NCBI RefSeq assembly: GCF_036345995.1
Contig: NZ_CP107796.1
Location: 620,001 to 684,000 of the forward strand
Origin: Streptomyces sp. NBC_00557
GTDB taxonomy: Bacteria > Actinomycetota > Actinomycetes > Streptomycetales > Streptomycetaceae
Length of the DNA stretch: 64,000 bases
Reading direction: 5' to 3'
The first letter of the stretch is position 1; each line of letters opens with the position of its first letter. This document shows, in pieces, positions 8,353 to 16,310 of this stretch. Both the position numbers and the translations under genes were made by a program. The notes beneath the pieces were generated by a model. The model worked only from the letters and a program-made list of their open reading frames with translations, was not told the DNA's origin and did no database searches.

Positions 8353-9231
8353 TCAGAGCGACGGCGTGATGACTTCGTCGGCGGCCCACTGCGCGACCTT
8401 GGCCGGGTACGGCGCCGGCAAGCCGAGGACGACGTGCCGGAAGCCGGCGTCGACCGCCTCGCGGATCGCGTGCCGGGTGTCGCCGGGCCGGTCGTAGGAC
8501 ACGGGCAGATGGATCGAGCGGGTGATGGCGGCGGGGTCGCGGCCGATCTCGGCGCAGTACCGGTCCAGCAGGGCGCTGCGGCTGAGCAGGTCGTCGATCT
8601 CGCCGCCTCCCGGGATGTTCCAGAGGTCGGCGTGTGCGGCGACGACGCGCAACGTCGCGGAGGACCGGCCGCCGATGAGGATCGGCGGGTGGGGGCGCTG
8701 CACGGGTTTGGGGTTGCCGAAGGCTCCGCTCAGCTGGTGGTGGGTGCCGTGGAAGTCGAAGGGTTCGGTCGCCGTCCACAACCGCCGGATCACCGTGCAG
8801 GCTTCGGCGAGGCTCGCCACGGCGTGCGCGGAGTCGTGGAAGGGCAGGCCGTGTGCCTCGTACTCGCGCCGGGCCAGGGGATGGCCGGGGCGTGAGCCGA
8901 CGCCGATGCCGAAGTCGAGCCGTCCGCCGGAGACGATGTCGACGGTCGTGGCGATCTTCGCGAGCAGGGCGGGGGGCCGGAACCGGTTACTGGTCACGAG
9001 CACGCCGAGGCGCAGTCGCCGGGTGTGCGCGGCGAGGGCGGAGAGCAGTGTCCAGCCCTCGTGGACCGGCCCGTCCGGGTCGCCGAAGATCGGCATGAGG
9101 TGGTCGAACAGCCACGCGTGCTCGATCTGCGGGATCGCGTCGGCCTCGCGCCAGACGCGCAGTACGTCGGGGTAGCCGACCTGGGAGGGGGCGGTCATGA
9201 TTCCGAACCGGGGCGCAGAGGTGTGCGGCAT
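8353..9231 (-). CDS. LLM-class (luciferase-like) oxidoreductase, probably F420-dependent
   Basis: A 292-residue TIM-barrel enzyme of the luciferase-like monooxygenase family. Visible marks: GIMTAPSQVGYPDVLRVWREADA at the N-terminus, LFDHLMP, LLSALAAHTRRLRLGVLVTSNRFRPPALLAKIATTVDIVSGGRLDFGIGVG (residues about 62-112), and PHPPILIGG (about 175-183). The short form with this IVSGGR-GIGVG region is typical of F420-using actinobacterial enzymes; cofactor use is inferred. It starts 34 bases behind the aldo/keto reductase stop, so the two form an operon that should be controlled by the TetR operators at 10427-10500. Confidence 0.87.
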   Translation of the reverse strand: MPHTSAPRFGIMTAPSQVGYPDVLRVWREADAIPQIEHAWLFDHLMPIFGDPDGPVHEGWTLLSALAAHTRRLRLGVLVTSNRFRPPALLAKIATTVDIVSGGRLDFGIGVGSRPGHPLARREYEAHGLPFHDSAHAVASLAEACTVIRRLWTATEPFDFHGTHHQLSGAFGNPKPVQRPHPPILIGGRSSATLRVVAAHADLWNIPGGGEIDDLLSRSALLDRYCAEIGRDPAAITRSIHLPVSYDRPGDTRHAIREAVDAGFRHVVLGLPAPYPAKVAQWAADEVITPSL

Positions 9232-9265
9232 GGGCTGGTGGTCCTTTCGGTGCGCAGACGTGGGT

Positions 9266-10315
9266 TCAGCCGATGGACTGCAGCCGCTGCGGCGTGCGCC
9301 GGCGCCGCAGTGACGCGTCGAGCAGCGCGGGCGGGGTGTCGTGCTTCTCCTCGGGGGCCAGATCGACGCCGGGGGCCACGATCGCGTCGATGGCGTCGAG
9401 CACGTCGGCCGACAACACGGTGTCGGCGGCGGCGAGTTGGGAGTGCAGGTGGTCCAGTGTGCGCGGACCGATGAGGGCGCTGGTCACCGCGGGATGGGCG
9501 GTGACGAAGCCGAGCGCGAGCTGGATCATCGTCAGACCGGCCTCGTCGGCGACACGGGCCAGTCGCTCGACGGCTTCGAGCCGGGCCCGGTTGGCGGGGA
9601 CGGTGAGGTCGAAGCGGTCCGGCAGGAACGCCGAGCGGTGGGTGGCGATGTCCCGGCCCGCGCGGATCGCGCCGGACAGCCAGCCCGAGGCCAGCGGGCT
9701 CCACACGAGCACGCCGAGCCCGTACTCCTCGGTCACGGGCAGCACATGGCTCTCGACGCCGCGCTGGAGGATGGAGTAGCTGGGCTGTTCGGTGACGTAC
9801 CGGCCCAGGTGGTGATCGCGGGCGGCCCACTGCGCCTGGACGATGCGGTATGCCGGGAAGGTCGAGGAGCCGAAGTAGCGGATCTTTCCGGCCCGCTGCA
9901 GGTCGGTCAGCGCGGAGAGCGTCTCCTCGTCGCTGGTGTGCGGATCCCAGCGGTGGATCTGGTAGAGGTCGACGTGGTCGACGCCGAGGCGGCGCAGGCT
10001 GTCGTCCAGCGCGGTGACCAGCCAGCGGCGCGAACCGCCCCGGTGGTTGCGCTCGTCGCCCATCGGCATGGCCGCCTTCGTCGCCAGGACGATGTCGTCG
10101 CGGCGGCCCGCGACGGCCTTGCCGACCATCTCCTCGGACTCGCCGTCCGCGTACATGTCGGCGGTGTCGATGAGGTTGATCCCGGCCTCGAGAGCGGTGT
10201 CGACGAGCGCGGTGGCCTCGTCCTGGGTGGTGCGTCCGATCCTGCCGAAGTTCATCGCGCCGAGCGCGAGGGTGCTGACCTGCACGCCGGTGCGGCCCAA
10301 GGTGCGGTACTGCAT
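9266..10315 (-). CDS. Aldo/keto reductase
   Basis: NADPH-dependent carbonyl reductase of 349 residues. The full catalytic set is visible: NLIDTADMY (Asp and Tyr, about residues 50-58), VLATKAA (Lys, about 79-85) and YQIHRWD (His, about 119-125). YLRTLGRTG-like N-terminal strand (YRTLGRTGVQVSTLALGAMNFG) and the SALIGPRTLDHL cofactor loop (about 278-289) place it in the YajO/perakine-reductase-like group. First gene of a two-gene operon with the luciferase-like enzyme. It is divergent from a TetR gene, with three inverted repeats in the 215-base gap. Confidence 0.92.
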   Translation of the reverse strand: MQYRTLGRTGVQVSTLALGAMNFGRIGRTTQDEATALVDTALEAGINLIDTADMYADGESEEMVGKAVAGRRDDIVLATKAAMPMGDERNHRGGSRRWLVTALDDSLRRLGVDHVDLYQIHRWDPHTSDEETLSALTDLQRAGKIRYFGSSTFPAYRIVQAQWAARDHHLGRYVTEQPSYSILQRGVESHVLPVTEEYGLGVLVWSPLASGWLSGAIRAGRDIATHRSAFLPDRFDLTVPANRARLEAVERLARVADEAGLTMIQLALGFVTAHPAVTSALIGPRTLDHLHSQLAAADTVLSADVLDAIDAIVAPGVDLAPEEKHDTPPALLDASLRRRRTPQRLQSIG

Positions 10316-10426
10316 GACCGCTTCTCCTCACTGGAGGTGGAGGGATGGAGGGGGTGGAGAGTGGCGCGTGGGACGTGGGTGTGGCCTGCTTGGCCGCCCG
10401 GCCGCCGCTCTGACACCATGGGTAAG

Positions 10427-10500
10427 CGGAACGGCGTTCCGGTAACGATCGGCTTAACCGGAACGATGTTCCGCCTAGGACGATACGGAACGCTGTTCCG
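10427..10500. promoter_or_regulatory. Three 15-bp inverted repeats, putative TetR operators
   Basis: The arms CGGAAC and GTTCCG, separated by three bases, occur perfectly three times: 10427-10441, 10459-10473 and 10486-10500. Centres are 32 and 27 bp apart. They lie between the divergent aldo/keto reductase operon and the TetR gene, where a TetR autoregulator and its target would share control. Confidence 0.8.
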
Positions 10501-10530
10501 TTTAGCAAGAGTGGCAGTGGAGGCACGCCG

Positions 10531-11163
10531 GTGGACCAGCACGGCGATGGAGGAGGCGGCACGGTGGACGACGGCGGCGAGAGCGCGGGGCGCGCGGCCC
10601 GGGCCAGGCGCAGCGATGCCCGGCGCAACAAGGAGATGCTGCTCGACGCGGCCGCGGCGGCCTTCGTCGAGTCGGGCGTGGAGGCGCCGGTGCGTGACAT
10701 CGCCGCCCGGGCCGGGGTGGGGGTCGGCACGATCTACCGCCACTTCCCGACGCGCGCGGACCTCATCATCGCGGTCTACCGGCACCAGGTGGAGAGCCTG
10801 GCCCAGGCAGGTCCCGACCTGCTGAAGACCAGCGCCGGCCCTTATGCCGCCCTGGGCCGGTGGATCGACCTGTTCGTCGATTTCCTGGTGACCAAGCACG
10901 GCCTGGCCGCCGTGCTGAAGGCCGACAGCACCGGCTTCGACGCGTTGCACGCCTACTTCCTCGACCGGCTGCTGCCCGTCTGCGCCGAGCTGCTCGGCGC
11001 CGCTGCCGCCGCCGGCGAGATCCGCTCCAGCCTGGAGGCCTACGAACTCCTGCGCGGCGTCGGCAACCTCTGCATCGGCGCCGAGAACGATCCCCGGTAT
11101 GACGCACGGCGGCTGGTGACACTCCTGATCAGCGGTCTGAGGGCGGAGCACGCCGGCGACTGA
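10531..11163 (+). CDS. TetR family transcriptional regulator
   Basis: DNA-binding repressor of 210 residues. The N-terminal helix-turn-helix reads ARRNKEMLLDAAAAAFVESGVEAPVRDIAARAGVGVGTIYRHFPTRADLI (about residues 28-78), a textbook TetR domain. The ligand domain has SxxLEAYELLRGVGNLC-like helices seen in the actinobacterial SbtR-like C-terminal family. Two starts have perfect ribosome sites: GTG 10531 (TGGAGG, 7 bases upstream) and GTG 10564 (GGAGGAGG, 7 bases upstream); the longer is given. It probably binds the three inverted repeats just upstream and represses itself and the reductase/luciferase-like operon. Confidence 0.9.
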   Translation: MDQHGDGGGGTVDDGGESAGRAARARRSDARRNKEMLLDAAAAAFVESGVEAPVRDIAARAGVGVGTIYRHFPTRADLIIAVYRHQVESLAQAGPDLLKTSAGPYAALGRWIDLFVDFLVTKHGLAAVLKADSTGFDALHAYFLDRLLPVCAELLGAAAAAGEIRSSLEAYELLRGVGNLCIGAENDPRYDARRLVTLLISGLRAEHAGD

Positions 11164-11234
11164 CGCAGACCCTGCCGGGCGAAGAGAGGAGCAAGGGCGA
11201 CGGGGAGCCCCTACGGCTACCCCGAGGAGGAAAT

Positions 11235-11248
11235 GGGGGACGTCCCCC
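11235..11248. promoter_or_regulatory. 14-bp perfect palindrome upstream of lipase gene
   Basis: GGGGGACGTCCCCC is fully self-complementary and lies 37 bases before the lipase start. Its position in a likely leader makes an operator or short hairpin possible. Function is not known. Confidence 0.35.
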
Positions 11249-11284
11249 GATGTACGGGAACCGACGACCCGTCAGGCTTGAGCC

Positions 11285-12577
11285 ATGACGAATCAACTCC
11301 CGCGCGACGGCCGCAGGACCACTCGGCGACGAGCGCTCACCGCCTGCGCCGTCTCCGCAATGCTGGGGCTGACCGCCGCTCTGACCGCTGCTCTGCCCGC
11401 CGCAGCGGCGCAGCGCGCCACCACAGCCTCCGCACCGACGCCGTCGTCCGCCCGCCCCCTCTCCCTGCCCGCCCCGAACGGCCGGTATCCGGTCGGGGAG
11501 GTGGACCTCCACCTCGTGGACCACGCACGGCCGGACCCCTGGCACTCCGGAGCGGGCCCGCGTGAGCTGATGGTCAGCGTCTACTACCCCGCGACGCACA
11601 CGACCGGCCGCCCGCCGGCCCCGTACATGCTGCCCGCCGCGGCCGCCCACTTCGACGAGGTCACAGCGAACGACTACCTCGGTCTGCACGTTCCGCCAGG
11701 CCGCGCCGACTGGGCGCGCACCGTCACCCATGTCACGCAGGGCGCCCCCGTGGCCGCCGGGCCCCGCGGGCGGCTTCCGGTGGTGCTCTACTCGCCAGGC
11801 CTGGGCGAGCCCCGCACCTGGGGCACGACGCTGGCGGCCGACCTGGCCGGCCATGGCTACGCCGTCGTCACCGTGGACCACACCTACGAGTCACCGGAGG
11901 TCCAGTTCCCGGACGGCTCGCTCGCCACCATGGTCCCGCCGTCCGATCCCGACGCCTTCCTGCGCAAGGCACTGGCCGTCCGCGTCGCCGACACCGGCTT
12001 CGTCCTGGACCGGCTCAAGGCGCTGAACAGCGGGCAGGACCCCGATGCGCAGCGGCGGCCGCTGCCGGACCGCCTGGCGGGCGCGCTGAATCTCCATGAG
12101 GTGGGCATGTTCGGCCATTCCATGGGCGGCACCGCGGCCGCGCTGTCGATGGACGCCGACCACCGGATCGCCGCGGGCCTCGACATGGACGGCAACCTGA
12201 CCTATCTCGACGGCTCGCTCATGCCGGTGGCCCGGCACGGTCTCGACCGGCCCTTCCTGCTCCTCGGCAAGGACGGCGACACGGACACCGGCCCCGGCTG
12301 GCAGGCGTTCCGCGCCCACACGCCCGGGTGGAACCGCCAGCTGACCCTGCTCGGCTCGGAGCACGCCTCCTTCACCGACGCCGAGGCGCTGATTCCGCAG
12401 CTGCGTCTGCGGCCCGCCGAGCGGACCGACGACATCGGCACCATCGACCCGGCCACCGCGATACGCACGACCGAGGCCTATGTCTCCGCATACTTCGACC
12501 ACTGGCTGCGAGGCCGCAGCGGGCGTCTGCTGGAGGGGCCGTCCCCGACGTATCCGGACATGGTGTTCGTGAAGTGA
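11285..12577 (+). CDS. Secreted alpha/beta hydrolase, PAF-acetylhydrolase-like lipase
   Basis: A 430-residue exported hydrolase. Residues 1-about 40 form a signal peptide (basic start, ALTACAVSAMLGLTAALTAALPAAAA, cleavage near AAA-Q). The body matches the platelet-activating-factor acetylhydrolase/dienelactone-hydrolase-like group: PVVLYSPGLGEPRTWGT gives the oxyanion region (about residues 161-177), FGHSMGGTA gives the nucleophile Ser (about 277-285), with GLDMDGN after it. A C-terminal His in GSEHASF (about 357-363) fits the triad. Substrate is probably a short-chain ester or lipid. Confidence 0.85.
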   Translation: MTNQLPRDGRRTTRRRALTACAVSAMLGLTAALTAALPAAAAQRATTASAPTPSSARPLSLPAPNGRYPVGEVDLHLVDHARPDPWHSGAGPRELMVSVYYPATHTTGRPPAPYMLPAAAAHFDEVTANDYLGLHVPPGRADWARTVTHVTQGAPVAAGPRGRLPVVLYSPGLGEPRTWGTTLAADLAGHGYAVVTVDHTYESPEVQFPDGSLATMVPPSDPDAFLRKALAVRVADTGFVLDRLKALNSGQDPDAQRRPLPDRLAGALNLHEVGMFGHSMGGTAAALSMDADHRIAAGLDMDGNLTYLDGSLMPVARHGLDRPFLLLGKDGDTDTGPGWQAFRAHTPGWNRQLTLLGSEHASFTDAEALIPQLRLRPAERTDDIGTIDPATAIRTTEAYVSAYFDHWLRGRSGRLLEGPSPTYPDMVFVK

Positions 12578-12616
12578 TCGCGGCGCCGTCGAAAAGAGCG
12601 CCGGAGCACCGCACGG

Positions 12617-12934
12617 CTAACAGGAGGGAGCGGCGAAGCGCGTCAGCTGGTCCTTGACCCACGGATCGAACACGGCCAGGCGGTGCCGGGCCGCGGGGTC
12701 GAACGACGCGAGCTGCCCGGCGACCCACGGATCCATGCACGCGAGGCCGTGATGGCGGTGCGGAGTGGTACCGGCGGGCGCCGTGGTGCCTGCGGACGCC
12801 GTGGCGCCGGTCGCACCGTGTCCGGTCGCCCCGGGAGCTGCCGCCGCCGCGGGACTGCCGGCGGCGAGAAGAGCACCCGTGACCATCGCGGCGGCGGCTC
12901 CGGCCGCACCCACGTTCCGTATCAGCTTCTTCAT
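12617..12934 (-). CDS. Small secreted protein with duplicated FDPWV-type motif
   Basis: Not a recognised family. It is 105 residues from ATG 12934, with the ribosome site GGAAGGAG. Residues 1-33 are a Sec signal (KKLIRNVG start, hydrophobic Ala-rich core, AAAAA end). A Gly/Ala/Thr-rich linker follows. The mature end has two copies of one motif: MDPWVAGQLASFDP and FDPWVKDQLTRFAA, joined by AARHRLAV, with a single Cys near each end (LACM and the C-terminal C). The two copies suggest a small helical-hairpin repeat, perhaps disulfide-linked. It converges on the lipase gene 39 bases away. Confidence 0.7.
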   Translation of the reverse strand: MKKLIRNVGAAGAAAAMVTGALLAAGSPAAAAAPGATGHGATGATASAGTTAPAGTTPHRHHGLACMDPWVAGQLASFDPAARHRLAVFDPWVKDQLTRFAAPSC

Positions 12935-13482
12935 GGCCTTCTCCTTCCGGTGGAGCCCATGCGGTTCCTTGGCAGGACGGGCATCTACCCCGCGAGTCAC
13001 ACATCACTCCTCCCCGATCCAGGGCCGGGGAGGCGGTCGGGCCTCGCCGGGCGCGCCGGCGGAAGCGCCAGGTCAACCCGGCCGCGCCGGGGGCAGCCGG
13101 CACGATCACCGACCGCAGCCCACCACTCACAGCCTGCGGCTCGCAGCCGACGGGCCACGGCCCACCGCTCACGGCCCACCGCTCACCCCTCGCGGCGCAC
13201 CGCTCACCCCTCACGGCCCACCGCTCACAGCCCACTGCTCACCCAAACGGCCCCCGCCCTCACGGCCCACTGCCCACCGCCGAATGTGACCACCCCCGAC
13301 CACCGCCGCGGAGCCGCCCGTACCGCCGTGCCGCTGCCACGACCTGACGCAGCAACAGACATGCGCCCAGCTAGGCGAGTTGGCCGAACTCACCGTCCGT
13401 CCGGTACCGCCGTGGCCGCTGTGCCGTCCGCAGTCGCGGGCTTAAGGTGAGCCGTCATTCGCGTCCGCTCTGAGGGGAACTC
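12935..13482. other. Gene-free gap containing a 14-bp tandem repeat array
   Basis: The 548 bases between the small secreted protein gene and the divergent protease gene contain no convincing gene. The notable content is the tandem array at 13116-13241. An open frame antisense to it repeats WAVSGG-like peptides only because of the DNA repeat. Confidence 0.6.
13116..13241. repeat. Nine 14-bp degenerate tandem repeats
   Basis: Nine consecutive units of exactly 14 bp. The core unit CGGCCCACCGCTCA occurs identically at 13158-13171, 13172-13185 and 13214-13227. Variants such as CAGCCCACCACTCA (13116-13129) and CAGCCCACTGCTCA (13228-13241) flank them. Related words continue to about 13285 out of strict phase. 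Confidence 0.85.
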
Positions 13483-14481
13483 ATGGAGGCCTGGACCCGC
13501 ATCGCGCGATACGCCGCCGTCTGCGCGGCAGCCCTACTGCTCTGTGCCGGCCTCACCGCGGGGGCGTCGGCGTCCGCCGGGGACACCCCGGCCGACCCCA
13601 GCCCGCTCGCCGACCGGCTCGACGACTACTGGACGCCGGCCCGCATGGAGGCCGCGCTGCCTGCCGACGTCCAAAAGGGCGCCGAGGCCGGGACCACGGC
13701 GTCCCCCGTGGCGCCCGCGGTGGACGGCCCACGGCCGGGCGAGTACATCCCGCCCAGCAGGAGCTTCGACGGCATCCCCCAGGCCGGCACGTTCTTCTGG
13801 ACGGACACCACGGGCACCGGCCGCACCTGCAGCGGCTCCGTCGTACACAGCCCCGGTCATGACCTGGTGCTGAGCGCCGGACACTGTCTGAGGGGATATG
13901 CGGGCACCTCGCCCAAGCGGCACCTCGCCTTCGTCCCGCAGTACCACGACAGCCTCAAGCCGTTCGGGATCTTCCCGGTCCGCACCAACGGCGTCTACGT
14001 CCCGCAGCAGTACTACGACCTGGGCGAACACGCGGGCGCCGGCTACGACTTCGCGTTCGCGGTCACCGAGCCCAACCAGGACGGAACCCGCCTGGAGGAC
14101 GCGGTGGGCGCAGGGGCACGGCTGCTCACCGGGACCGGCTACCACCACGCGCCGGTGCGGATGATCGGCTACCCGGCGGGGGCGGAGCGGCCGCTGGAGT
14201 GCTGGAGCTGGACCACCAGATGGGAGAGCGACGACCCGGCCGACCCCGGCACGTTCCCGCGTATCGCCTGCGACGGCTTCGTCGGCGGCACCAGCGGCGG
14301 CCCCATGCTCCTGCCCTGGCCCGGCGGATGGGCGGTCATCGGTGTGATCGGCGGCTACCACACCGGCGGCGACACGCCGCAGGTCTCCTACAGCGCCTAC
14401 TTCGGCACCGCCACCCGGGCCCTGTACCGCGCAGCGGTCACGGGCGCCCCGCCGGCCGGACCGCAGCTTGGCCCAAGCTGA
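13483..14481 (+). CDS. Secreted trypsin-like serine protease
   Basis: An exported protease of 332 residues, ATG after GAGGGGAACTC. A signal peptide covers about residues 1-30 (CAAALLLCAGLTAGASASA). A ~65-residue pro-like region precedes the catalytic part. The triad is visible: His in VLSAGHC (about residues 129-135), Asp in GAGYDFAFA (about 184-192), Ser in GFVGGTSGGPM (about 265-275). Cys in TCSGS pairs plausibly with GHC, as in chymotrypsin-fold enzymes. It lies divergent from the small secreted protein gene and upstream of a permease gene on the same strand. Confidence 0.88.
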   Translation: MEAWTRIARYAAVCAAALLLCAGLTAGASASAGDTPADPSPLADRLDDYWTPARMEAALPADVQKGAEAGTTASPVAPAVDGPRPGEYIPPSRSFDGIPQAGTFFWTDTTGTGRTCSGSVVHSPGHDLVLSAGHCLRGYAGTSPKRHLAFVPQYHDSLKPFGIFPVRTNGVYVPQQYYDLGEHAGAGYDFAFAVTEPNQDGTRLEDAVGAGARLLTGTGYHHAPVRMIGYPAGAERPLECWSWTTRWESDDPADPGTFPRIACDGFVGGTSGGPMLLPWPGGWAVIGVIGGYHTGGDTPQVSYSAYFGTATRALYRAAVTGAPPAGPQLGPS

Positions 14482-14578
14482 GCGGACCGCGGGACGCGAC
14501 CGTGTCAAAAGGTCGGTAAACCGTGTCTTCACGCAAAGCGCCATGACCGCGTCACCGTGGCACGATTTAGTGACGAAT

Positions 14579-14598
14579 ATCACCCTACCGAGGGTGAT
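14579..14598. promoter_or_regulatory. 20-bp inverted repeat upstream of the amino-acid permease
   Basis: Arms ATCACCCT (14579-14586) and AGGGTGAT (14591-14598) are perfectly complementary with a 4-base spacer. The element ends 26 bases before the permease start, a good place for a repressor site; a leader hairpin is an alternative. Confidence 0.5.
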
Positions 14599-14624
14599 GG
14601 GTCCCCTACGAGGGGGTGTGGACC

Positions 14625-16271
14625 ATGGCCGTGTCAGAGACGCAACCCGGCCGGAAGACCCAGAAACCCGGGCTTCGGCGAGAGATCGGTTTCGTCGGCC
14701 TCATCTGGGCCTCGGAGGGCTCGATCATCGGGTCCGGGTGGCTCTTCGGCGCCCAGGGCGCCCTGGCGGCCGCCGGACCGGCGGCGATCATCTCCTGGGC
14801 CATCGGCGGTGTCGCGATCCTGATACTGGCTCTGGTGCACGCGGAGCTCGGCGGCATGTACCCGGTCTCGGGCGGCACGGCGCGTTTCCCGCACTACGCC
14901 TTCGGCGGCGCGGCCGGCGCGTCGTTCGGCTGGTTCTCCTGGCTGCAGGCGGCCACGGTGGCGCCCATCGAGGTGCTGGCGATGATCACCTACGGCCAGC
15001 ACTACTCCTGGGCGAGCGGCTGGGAGAAGGTCAAGAGCGGGGAGCACGTCCTGACCCCGCCCGGCATCGCCGTCGCGGTCGGGCTGATGGCCGTCATCAC
15101 GGCCGTCAACTTCCTGAGCATCCGGCTGCTGGCCCGCACGAACAGCGCGGCGACCTGGTGGAAGGTCGGCATCCCGCTGCTCACGATCTTCGTGTTCGCG
15201 ATCGCCCAGTTCCACACCGCGAACTTCACCGCGGCCGACGGCTTCAACCCGTACGGGGCCAAGGGCATCCTGTCCGCCGTGTCCACCAGCGGCATCATCT
15301 TCGCGCTGCTGGGTTTCGAGCAGGCCGACCAGCTCGCCGGTGAGAGCGCCAACCCCAAGCGGGACATCCCGCGGGCGGTGATCGGGTCGATCGTCCTCGG
15401 CATCCTCATCTACATCCTGCTGCAGGTCGTCTTCCTCGCGGCGCTGCCCGCCTCCCAGATCGGCGGTCACTGGGCCACCTCGGCGTACACCACGCTGAGC
15501 GGGCCGTTCGCCCAGGTCGCCACGCTCATCAGTCTGGGCTGGCTGGCCACGGTCCTCTATCTCGACGCCGTGGTGTCCCCGGGCGGCACCGGCCTGATCT
15601 ACATCACCGGCTCCTCCCGGGTCTCCTACGGCCTGAGCCGCAACGGCTACGTGCCCGCCGTCTTCGAGAACACCAACCGGCGCGGGGTTCCCTGGGTCGG
15701 CCTGATCACCGCGTTCGTGATCGGCTGCATCTGCTTCCTGCCGTTCCCCAGCTGGCGTTCCCTGGTCGGCCTGATCACCAGCGCCAGCGTGCTGATGTAC
15801 GCCGGGGCCCCGCTGTCGTTCGGGGTGTTCCGCAACCGGCTGCCCGACGCGCACCGCCCCTACCGGCTGCCCGGCGGCAGCTGGCTGTCGCCGCTCGCCT
15901 TCATCGTCGCCAACCTGCTGATCCTGTGGTCGGGCTGGACCACCGACTGGAAGCTCGGCGTCGCCATCCTGATCGGCTACGTCGTGCTGGTGGCCAACCG
16001 GGTGTTCAAGATGAACCCCATCACCCCTCAGCTCGACCTGCGCGCCGCCCAATGGCTGCCGGTCTACCTGGTGGGCATGGGGCTCATCGTCTACCTCAGC
16101 GACTTCGGGCCGCTCAAGCACCCCTGGTTCCCGCTGTGGTGGGACATCGGTGTCACCGCCGCCTTCAGCCTCGTCATCTACTACTGGGCGATGGCGGTGG
16201 CTCTGCCGAGCGAACAGATCCAGGGGATGATCGACAAGGTCGTCGTCCCGGAGGGAGAGGAGATCGCCTGA
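14625..16271 (+). CDS. APC-family amino-acid permease
   Basis: Membrane transporter of 548 residues with about twelve to fourteen hydrophobic segments. The N-terminal LRREIGFVGLIWASEGSIIGSGWLFGA (about residues 15-41) is the broken first helix of the APC fold. FGFEQADQLAGESANPKRDIPRA-like sequence after TM6 (here LLGFEQADQLAGES) is the family's conserved loop. Start ATG 14625 is preferred over GTG 14616 because GAGGGGG lies 8 bases before it. The closest match in type is the aspartate/proton-symporter-like group; the substrate is not determined. It converges on the arabinofuranosidase gene. Confidence 0.88.
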   Translation: MAVSETQPGRKTQKPGLRREIGFVGLIWASEGSIIGSGWLFGAQGALAAAGPAAIISWAIGGVAILILALVHAELGGMYPVSGGTARFPHYAFGGAAGASFGWFSWLQAATVAPIEVLAMITYGQHYSWASGWEKVKSGEHVLTPPGIAVAVGLMAVITAVNFLSIRLLARTNSAATWWKVGIPLLTIFVFAIAQFHTANFTAADGFNPYGAKGILSAVSTSGIIFALLGFEQADQLAGESANPKRDIPRAVIGSIVLGILIYILLQVVFLAALPASQIGGHWATSAYTTLSGPFAQVATLISLGWLATVLYLDAVVSPGGTGLIYITGSSRVSYGLSRNGYVPAVFENTNRRGVPWVGLITAFVIGCICFLPFPSWRSLVGLITSASVLMYAGAPLSFGVFRNRLPDAHRPYRLPGGSWLSPLAFIVANLLILWSGWTTDWKLGVAILIGYVVLVANRVFKMNPITPQLDLRAAQWLPVYLVGMGLIVYLSDFGPLKHPWFPLWWDIGVTAAFSLVIYYWAMAVALPSEQIQGMIDKVVVPEGEEIA

Positions 16272-16286
16272 AGTCCCCCGGGACAC

Positions 16287-16304
16287 ACCGGCGGCCCGGC
16301 CGGT
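16287..16304. terminator. Possible bidirectional terminator between permease and GH54 genes
   Basis: ACCGGC (16287-16292) and GCCGGT (16299-16304) with a 6-base loop, in a 39-base gap between convergent genes. The stem is short, so this is tentative. Confidence 0.35.
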
Positions 16305-16310
16305 CCCGTC

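Noticed and set aside
12372..13235. Minus-strand frame with repeated WAVSGG and GERWAV peptides
   Set aside because: The peptide repeat follows directly from the 14-bp DNA array, and the frame overlaps the lipase and small secreted protein genes.
13116..13241. CRISPR array
   Set aside because: Units are 14 bp, contiguous, without unique spacers, and no cas genes are nearby.
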